This document shows positions 55,637 to 61,430 of a stretch of 64,000 bases of DNA, piece after piece (position 1 is the stretch's first letter; every line of letters starts with the position of its first letter). The position numbers and the translations under genes were made by a program. Source of the stretch: Planktothrix agardhii NIES-204 (lineage in GTDB: Bacteria; Cyanobacteriota; Cyanobacteriia; Cyanobacteriales; Microcoleaceae). The stretch spans positions 3,241,501-3,305,500 of the forward strand of contig AP017991.1 of the NCBI GenBank assembly GCA_003609755.1, in the 5' to 3' direction. Below the pieces are notes generated by a model. The model saw only the letters and a program-made list of their open reading frames with translations, searched no databases and was not told where the DNA came from.

Positions 55637-57226
55637 TTAAACTTCTTTCCCCCCAATTCCATCAAAATCAAAGGAAGTTTGAAAGGTAATATTCCCATCT
55701 TGGGAATTGGTTCCCACATCCCCGGTTTCTACAACAACATTACCTTCACTTAGCGCCGACTTCAATACAAAAACACTTAATCTTCCATTATCATCGCTGG
55801 TATTAAATAGTAATTCACCCGTGGGTAAAGGATTTTGATTCAGGTTTGTATTTCCCCTCGTATCATCAACAATATCAATATTATTTGGGTCAAGTAACCA
55901 GGTTCCTCCTAACCCGACAGGGGCTGAAATATCGGGGGCGGTGTTAATATCTAAAATACCGCGACTACTGGTTTCAACAAATCCGCCATTGCCATTTTGG
56001 ATTCCTCCCCGCACCTGAATATTACCATAAACTTGAGTTAAATCTTCAGACCAAATAATAACTCGACCGCCATTTCCCGTGTCTAAAGCATTAGCATTAA
56101 TAAAAGAATCTGGACTAATAAAGGTTTTTTGGGCATGGGGAAAATCCCCTAATCCTTTATAGTCTCCCCCGATTAAAATTGTTCCTCCTCCGGTTAATCC
56201 CGATGCGTTTAAGGTACTATTAATTAAGCCAATCCTATCCCCTGTTAACTGAAGATTTCCCCCGCTTTGATTGGGTGAACTGACATCAATAGTTCCTGAT
56301 AAAATCGTAGTTCCAGGTGTGGTGGGAACTGTAATTCCCGAAGCAGTTAAAATAACCTGACCCTGTTCATTAACCTTAACTTGACTCGCACTAACTGAAT
56401 TTCCTCCAGTGAGTAATTCCGGTAAAGATAAGGCGGTAAAGGTAGAATTATTTTGAGGAATATCTGAAGTTAATTCTAAATTTAATAAATGTCCGTCCTG
56501 GGAAAGTCGAACTAAATTTTCCCCAGTCACCGACGCAATAGTAATATTTCCGGCGGGTGCGGATATTGTTCCGGTATTTAAAACCGTTCCTGCTAATAAT
56601 GTTATATTCTCTCCAGGGGAAACCGTGAGATTTCCGAAATTAACTAAACTCCCAGGATTTTCGGAATTAAACACAAAATCCCTAGGAGTTCCGACTAAGG
56701 TTTGCCATTGATTTTCCCCGATAGCTTGTAACCAATTTTGATTCCCAAATCCAATCGAACTTGCTGTCGTAGCGGTAAAAGAGGCAGGAATATTTAAACT
56801 GGCATTTTCTCCAAAAACAATTCCCGCCGGGTTGATTAAAAATAGGTTAGAATTTCCGCCCGTAACTTGAATTAATCCATTAACAAAAGAGGCTTCTCCC
56901 CCGGTAACTCGTCCTAATATATTCTGAATTTTAGGATTAGAAATAAAGTTAATAATTTGACCCTGAGATAGTCCTAACTTTTCAAAACTATGGAATAAAT
57001 TTGCTCCATTTCCCGATAAACTGCCGCCATTAATATTAAACTGATTTCCCTGATGAATGACTTGGGTTCCGGTTCCATCCTGTGCCGGAATAATCGTTTG
57101 TGCCACAATTGAAGTGGGAAATAGGCAAACTAACAGTACCGATGGAAGGACTACCCGGGGAGTGAATAGAACCGGAATTTGTGCAAAAGGTTGCAATTTG
57201 AGGAGGCGCGTTTGTTTCCGATTCAT
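55637..57226 (-). CDS. TPS (haemagglutination-activity) N-terminal part of the frameshifted TPS-CHAT gene
   Basis: 529 residues, ATG 57226. A signal-peptide-like N-terminus (cleavage probably near residue 42, SIVAQ) precedes the TPS domain (about 45-170; QFNINGGSL, NLFHSFEKLGLSQGQ, FLINPAGIVFG) recognised by two-partner TpsB transporters, then the start of the beta-helix. The frame ends at 55637 just after GGKEV. Adding one G to the G6 run at 55649-55654 gives ...GIGGERSLTLNAAGN... and joins the CHAT part into one protein of about 2700 residues. No TpsB gene is nearby. Confidence 0.88.
   Translation of the reverse strand: MNRKQTRLLKLQPFAQIPVLFTPRVVLPSVLLVCLFPTSIVAQTIIPAQDGTGTQVIHQGNQFNINGGSLSGNGANLFHSFEKLGLSQGQIINFISNPKIQNILGRVTGGEASFVNGLIQVTGGNSNLFLINPAGIVFGENASLNIPASFTATTASSIGFGNQNWLQAIGENQWQTLVGTPRDFVFNSENPGSLVNFGNLTVSPGENITLLAGTVLNTGTISAPAGNITIASVTGENLVRLSQDGHLLNLELTSDIPQNNSTFTALSLPELLTGGNSVSASQVKVNEQGQVILTASGITVPTTPGTTILSGTIDVSSPNQSGGNLQLTGDRIGLINSTLNASGLTGGGTILIGGDYKGLGDFPHAQKTFISPDSFINANALDTGNGGRVIIWSEDLTQVYGNIQVRGGIQNGNGGFVETSSRGILDINTAPDISAPVGLGGTWLLDPNNIDIVDDTRGNTNLNQNPLPTGELLFNTSDDNGRLSVFVLKSALSEGNVVVETGDVGTNSQDGNITFQTSFDFDGIGGKEV
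55649..55654 (-). other. Frameshift site in a G6 homopolymer of the TPS-CHAT gene
   Basis: The coding strand has six G (C6 on the plus strand) where seven would keep the TPS part and the CHAT part in one frame. The downstream region reads without stops for over 2000 codons in the new frame. Possible explanations: a sequencing or assembly error, a fixed mutation, or a slippage switch. Confidence 0.85.
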
Positions 57227-57378
57227 ATTTCTAACCTATCCAGAGAAACCTGTCTCTATCCTAGGCCAGTTTTTCCTAAATAGCAACTCTTAATTTTGAT
57301 AATAAATTATAAATCTTTATAAATTCATCAATTTCTATAGTAAACTAAGAAAATGCACTCAATCCCGTCTAATCATCA

Positions 57379-58005
57379 ATGGATCAACATCAACATCCGG
57401 TAATTCTGAATGAGTCTGTCGCCACAACGGACTTAGCAACCCTGCGCCATTGGCTACTGGATTTATTTTGTCAACTCGCCTATAAAGAAGGAGATTTTGT
57501 ACTTTCTTCCGGTCAACAGAGTTCCTACTATATTAATGGTAAACAAGTCACTTTGCATCCCCATGGAGCTTTGGCTATTGGCCGTTTATTATTAGCAATG
57601 TTACCCGAAGATACCCAAGCGGTGGCCGGATTAACCCTCGGTGCTGACCCGATGGTTTCGGCGGTGAGTGTGGTTTCTGCCTATCAAAATCGGCCAGTTT
57701 TTGCCTTAATTGTTCGCAAGGAAGCCAAAGGACATGGAACCCAGGCCTATATTGAGGGGCCAACTTTACCCCCTGACGCCCAGGTGGTAGTCCTTGAGGA
57801 TGTGGTGACTACGGGACAATCGGCAATGAAAGCGGTCAAACGCCTACAGGATGCGGGATATCAGGCCCATCATATTATCGCTTTAGTAGACAGACAACAG
57901 GGGGGCGGGGAACTCTATCAGCAGGAAGGCTTAGAATTTCAGAGTCTATTTACGATAGATGATTTAAAAGCCCATAATGCCAGTAACAATTGTGCCAAAG
58001 TATGA
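57379..58005 (+). CDS. pyrE: Orotate phosphoribosyltransferase
   Basis: 208 residues. VLEDVVTTGQSAMKAVK (about residues 138-154) is the PRPP-binding motif; GDFVLSSGQQSSYYINGK and LIVRKEAKGHGTQ are further family blocks. It converts orotate to OMP in pyrimidine synthesis. Start ATG 57379, divergent from the TPS-CHAT gene, with an AT-rich gap. No other pyrimidine genes are nearby. Confidence 0.96.
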   Translation: MDQHQHPVILNESVATTDLATLRHWLLDLFCQLAYKEGDFVLSSGQQSSYYINGKQVTLHPHGALAIGRLLLAMLPEDTQAVAGLTLGADPMVSAVSVVSAYQNRPVFALIVRKEAKGHGTQAYIEGPTLPPDAQVVVLEDVVTTGQSAMKAVKRLQDAGYQAHHIIALVDRQQGGGELYQQEGLEFQSLFTIDDLKAHNASNNCAKV

Positions 58006-58061
58006 TATCCTCCTGAGTATTTTCAATTTTGCGACATACCATCCCTTCCCAAAAATTATCG

Positions 58062-58577
58062 ATGAACAGCAAACATTTTATCTTGCCTGGATTTGCGCTT
58101 TTGTTGGGTACAGTGTTCCTGGGGACTGCGGTTGCTAGGGAACTCACCGCAGATGAGAAAACAGTCGTTTGTAAACTCAAAGAAGTAGTTAAGGATGCGG
58201 GGAGAGACGGTTTTGAATTGGCATTTTGGCCGATTGTCCGTAAGGGGCCGGCGAAGGCGAATGCTCCTCTAACCATTAGACTTGATCCTGCGATAGAATA
58301 TTTATTTGTTGGCTATTGTGACGAAAATTGTACCGATGTAAATTTAAGTATTAAAACCCTGGATGGGAAGGTTTTACAATCAGAAAAAGATACTTTATCT
58401 GTGATGCCATTTAAACCTCCGGCTGCTAATATTTATGAACTTAATCTTAATATGACCAGTTGTAGCCGCAAAGATGGATGTGTTTATGGAATTGGTATTT
58501 TAGCACCCAAAGGGGTCAAAGTTCCCTATGCTCCATCCTTACCCAAAGACCTTGCTAAATTTGAGTTTTGCCAATAA
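58062..58577 (+). CDS. Exported hypothetical protein
   Basis: 171 residues from ATG 58062; the frame is open 11 codons upstream, but the internal Met gives a proper signal peptide (HFILPGFALLLGTVFLG, cleavage likely at AVA-REL). The mature part has Cys pairs in YCDENCTD and SCSRKDGCVYG, suggesting disulfides in the periplasm or outside. No family recognised. It starts 56 bp after pyrE. Copy B of a dispersed element begins 8 bp after its stop. Confidence 0.7.
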   Translation: MNSKHFILPGFALLLGTVFLGTAVARELTADEKTVVCKLKEVVKDAGRDGFELAFWPIVRKGPAKANAPLTIRLDPAIEYLFVGYCDENCTDVNLSIKTLDGKVLQSEKDTLSVMPFKPPAANIYELNLNMTSCSRKDGCVYGIGILAPKGVKVPYAPSLPKDLAKFEFCQ

Positions 58578-58585
58578 TTCAGTTA

Positions 58586-58728
58586 TAGCAGGGAACGCCG
58601 GATCTGGGAACGCCGGATCTGGGAACAGCCCCCCCAAACCCCCCGTGTACGGGGGGCTTAGGGGGAAAATACTTCACCGTCTGGGTTCTAAAATCCGTCT
58701 GGTATCCTAACTGCCTTGACGGTTGCTA
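58586..58728 (-). mobile_element. Dispersed ~140-bp element, copy B
   Basis: The reverse complement matches copy A (45756-45889) end to end, including the gaacccagacggtgaagta block and the C/G palindrome (ccccccgtgtacggggggc). At the gttcc end it carries about 2.4 tandem 15-bp gggaacgccggatct units, which accounts for the extra length. Opposite orientation to copy A; no ORF. Confidence 0.8.
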
Positions 58729-58733
58729 TATAA

Positions 58734-58761
58734 GTAGAGACGTGCCATGGCGCGTCTTTAC
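58734..58761. repeat. Small palindrome, gtagagacg family
   Basis: gtagagacg at 58734-58742 faces cgtctttac at 58753-58761 (one mismatch), directly beside copy B of the dispersed element and upstream of the end of the M20 gene. Confidence 0.65.
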
Positions 58762-59996
58762 TAGCTGTTAACTGTTAAATGATTACCAACGCAGAATTTT
58801 TCCACACAGCGCACAAACATTTCTACGCCCATAGCTAAGACCGTTTCATCAAAATTAAAACGGGGATGATGATGGGGAAAATCTAAATTTTTATCCGCAT
58901 TTGCCGAACCCAAAAAGAAATAACAACCCGGAACAGCTTGGAGAAAATAGGCAATATCTTCCGCCGCCATAGTTTGGCATTCTGGCACAAGTCCGGCGGG
59001 AGTTTCAACTAAAGTTTCCGCCACACTTTGTACCAACTCCGTAATCCGTTTATCATTAATCACCGGAGGATATAAAGAGGCATAATTAAGTTCATAACTC
59101 GCCCCATGACTTTGGCAAACCCCGGCAATAATTTGTTCAACTCGACTCCCAAAAAACCCTTTATAGCTAGGATTAAAATACCGCACTGTTCCCAACATTT
59201 TAGCACTATCCGCAATCACATTATCGGTATTTCCAGCATGAAGGGAACCCACACTAACAACGGCTGCATCTAAGGGATTAACATTCCGAGAAACAATGGT
59301 TTGTAGGGCTAAAACAATATGGGAGGCAACCACAATGGAATCAATAGTTTGATGGGGAATTGCCCCATGTCCGCCCTTTCCATAAATTGTACATTGAAAT
59401 TTTTCTACGGCCGCCATTAACGCCCCGCTACGGACTCCAATAGTTCCTAAAGGTAAATTATTCCATAGGTGTAATCCAATTAAACCATCCACATTAGGGT
59501 TCTTTAAAACCCCCGCTTCAATCATCGGTTTAGCACCCCCTGGCCCTTCTTCGGCGGGTTGAAAAATAATTTTAACTAACCCTTGAAAACTATGGCGATG
59601 ATGGGCTAAATAATAGGCAGTTCCTAAAGCAATCGCCGTATGACCATCATGGCCGCAGGCGTGCATAATTCCCTGATGTTGAGATTTATAAGAAACATCA
59701 TTTTCTTCTTGAATTGGTAAGGCGTCTAAATCGGCACGAATCGCTAAAACTGGCCCGGGTTTTCCACTATCAATAATAGCCACAATTCCGGTTTTAGCAA
59801 TTCCGGTTTCATGCTCAATTCCCCATTTTTTCAGTTTTTCGGCAACAAATTCCGCCGTTAAGGTTTCCTTAAATCCCAATTCAGGATACTGATGTAAGTG
59901 GCGACGCCATTCGATTAACTGCGGCTGTAAGTTACGGATATCTAGTCGCAGTTGTGAGTTATTGACTGAATTTAAGCTGGGAATTGTAGAAACCAT
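58761..59996 (-). CDS. M20 family amidohydrolase (HipO/IAA-amino acid hydrolase-like)
   Basis: 411 residues. Metal-binding blocks: ACGHDGHTA near 107-115, QPAEEGPGGAKPMIEAG near 144-160, and a C-terminal FPHHHPRFNFDE. A dimerisation domain (ALMAAVEKFQCTIYGKGGH) sits in the middle. M20D enzymes hydrolyse N-acyl amino acids such as hippurate or auxin conjugates using two divalent metals. The physiological substrate is unknown. It lies in a separate minus-strand unit, with a MITE-like element between it and bioD. Confidence 0.93.
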   Translation of the reverse strand: MVSTIPSLNSVNNSQLRLDIRNLQPQLIEWRRHLHQYPELGFKETLTAEFVAEKLKKWGIEHETGIAKTGIVAIIDSGKPGPVLAIRADLDALPIQEENDVSYKSQHQGIMHACGHDGHTAIALGTAYYLAHHRHSFQGLVKIIFQPAEEGPGGAKPMIEAGVLKNPNVDGLIGLHLWNNLPLGTIGVRSGALMAAVEKFQCTIYGKGGHGAIPHQTIDSIVVASHIVLALQTIVSRNVNPLDAAVVSVGSLHAGNTDNVIADSAKMLGTVRYFNPSYKGFFGSRVEQIIAGVCQSHGASYELNYASLYPPVINDKRITELVQSVAETLVETPAGLVPECQTMAAEDIAYFLQAVPGCYFFLGSANADKNLDFPHHHPRFNFDETVLAMGVEMFVRCVEKFCVGNHLTVNS

Positions 59997-60063
59997 CGGT
60001 ATACAGAAAATCTGAAAAATCTATTTAAGGATCTAAAATTAATTGTAACATTATTTTAATGTT

Positions 60064-60234
60064 TGTAGGGGCGGGTTCCGAATTAATCTTTATAACTTTA
60101 CGAATAACCTACCTCAACTCTCCCCAACTATTACCCAATAAAATTCCAGATTAACTGAAAATCAATGCTGAGTCTGGGCGGGTTTTTCAGATTATTTGTG
60201 CTGAACATAAATTATTACAGAACCCGCCCCTACA
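60064..60234. mobile_element. 171-bp MITE-like element with perfect 15-bp ends
   Basis: tgtaggggcgggttc at 60064-60078 is repeated exactly in inverse as gaacccgcccctaca at 60220-60234. The interior is AT-rich and has no ORF. It occupies most of the 242-bp gap between bioD and the M20 gene. A related ggggcgggtt fragment occurs near 28538. Confidence 0.8.
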
Positions 60235-60243
60235 TCTTTGTGA

Positions 60244-60933
60244 TTAATTAAAAATAGTTTCTATGTCTAAATTTGCAGCAATTTGAGTCAGTTTTTCTCG
60301 ATCCGTTGGTGTATCAAGATGGGGTAAAATTCCTAAAATTGGAATTTGGGTTAAAGATTCTATCAGATTGGTAGGAGTCCAATTTTCAATATCCTGCTCT
60401 GAAATAGGTTCGACACAATTTAAGACTAAACCTTTCAGAAATACCCCCGTTTGTCGAGCTAAAGCCACATTAGCCACCCCCTGAGCGATCGCACCTAAAC
60501 GAACCGGAACCACTAAAATAGTCGGTAAATGCCAATCCCGTGCCAAATCAGCAACTATTAATTCATTCGTCACCGGAGAACCCAACCCCCCCAACCCTTC
60601 TATTAATACAAAATCCAGACGCTCTTGCAACTGACAGAAATGCGACCAAACTAACTTTAAATCGACTATTTTTCCTTCCATTTCGGCTGCAATTGGAGGA
60701 GCAAGAGGGGCTTTAAAATGCAAAGGATTAATGTCTTCAATCGACTGACCTAAATCAAAAAGTTGAGTATACAATTCCCGATCGCCCTCTCCCGTTTGAA
60801 TCGGTTTAAATACCCCTAAAGTTCGAGACAAATAATAGGTTTGCCAATAGGAAATTAACGCCGTTGTTAACACTGTTTTCCCCACATTTGTATCCGTTCC
60901 AGCAATCAATAAAGTCCTGTTCATAACTCTCAC
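60244..60933 (-). CDS. bioD: Dethiobiotin synthetase
   Basis: 229 residues. P-loop IAGTDTNVGKTVLTTAL near residues 10-26; LIEGLGGLGSPV near 108-119 is the second family block. ATP-dependent formation of the ureido ring of dethiobiotin from diaminopelargonate and CO2. Start ATG 60933 (a second ATG lies three codons in). No other bio genes are nearby, as is common in cyanobacteria. Confidence 0.95.
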   Translation of the reverse strand: MRVMNRTLLIAGTDTNVGKTVLTTALISYWQTYYLSRTLGVFKPIQTGEGDRELYTQLFDLGQSIEDINPLHFKAPLAPPIAAEMEGKIVDLKLVWSHFCQLQERLDFVLIEGLGGLGSPVTNELIVADLARDWHLPTILVVPVRLGAIAQGVANVALARQTGVFLKGLVLNCVEPISEQDIENWTPTNLIESLTQIPILGILPHLDTPTDREKLTQIAANLDIETIFN

Positions 60934-60958
60934 CAGTAACCAGTCAATAAATAAAATA

Positions 60959-61279
60959 TTACACAGTTATAATTTTACCATAACAATCTTATGTGGCTGT
61001 AATAATACGAGCAAGACCTATGCCACTTATGCGTTATTTGGCTTTTTGTCTATTTGGCAACGGATGTTTTCGATTGAAATCAGTGATGACAAGATTGATC
61101 AACTCCTCGCTGATGGGGTCATTCATCTTGATATACAAGAATATGTTAAACAGTCTGAGCAGATTATTATTAAAGCTTGTCAAGAATATACTCAACAATT
61201 ACCTAAGATTTTTGCAACATCAACTGAACGTTTTAAAAAAACCGAGTTTCAAGTAGAAGATGAAAGCGGGTCAACTTAA
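60959..61279 (+). pseudogene. N-terminal relic of an AAA/ABC-like ATPase
   Basis: One frame is open through 60959-61279 with no start codon at the proper place. It reads FTITILCGCNNTSKTYATYALFGFL, which looks like a decayed GPNNxGKT Walker A region of an OLD/RecF-like ATPase (Gly-Pro replaced by Gly-Cys and the invariant Gly replaced by Ser), followed by an acidic, helical stretch ending EFQVEDESGST. Nothing after 61279 continues the protein. Overlaps the upstream region of divergent bioD. An 87-residue plus-strand ORF in another frame here is a shadow. Confidence 0.55.
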
Positions 61280-61430
61280 ATTCAATCACTTGATCTAAAA
61301 ATAAGAGAATGAAATACTCCTCAAAAATCTTCAATAGTTTTGATTCTTAATTAAATCTCTAATTTTTAAATTATGTTTTAATGAATCAAGACAGAATATA
61401 ATCAATACAGCACAGTTACAGGTTGACTAG

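Noticed and set aside
60993-61256. 87-residue plus-strand ORF after bioD
   Set aside because: Overlaps the ATPase relic in another frame, with unlikely composition.
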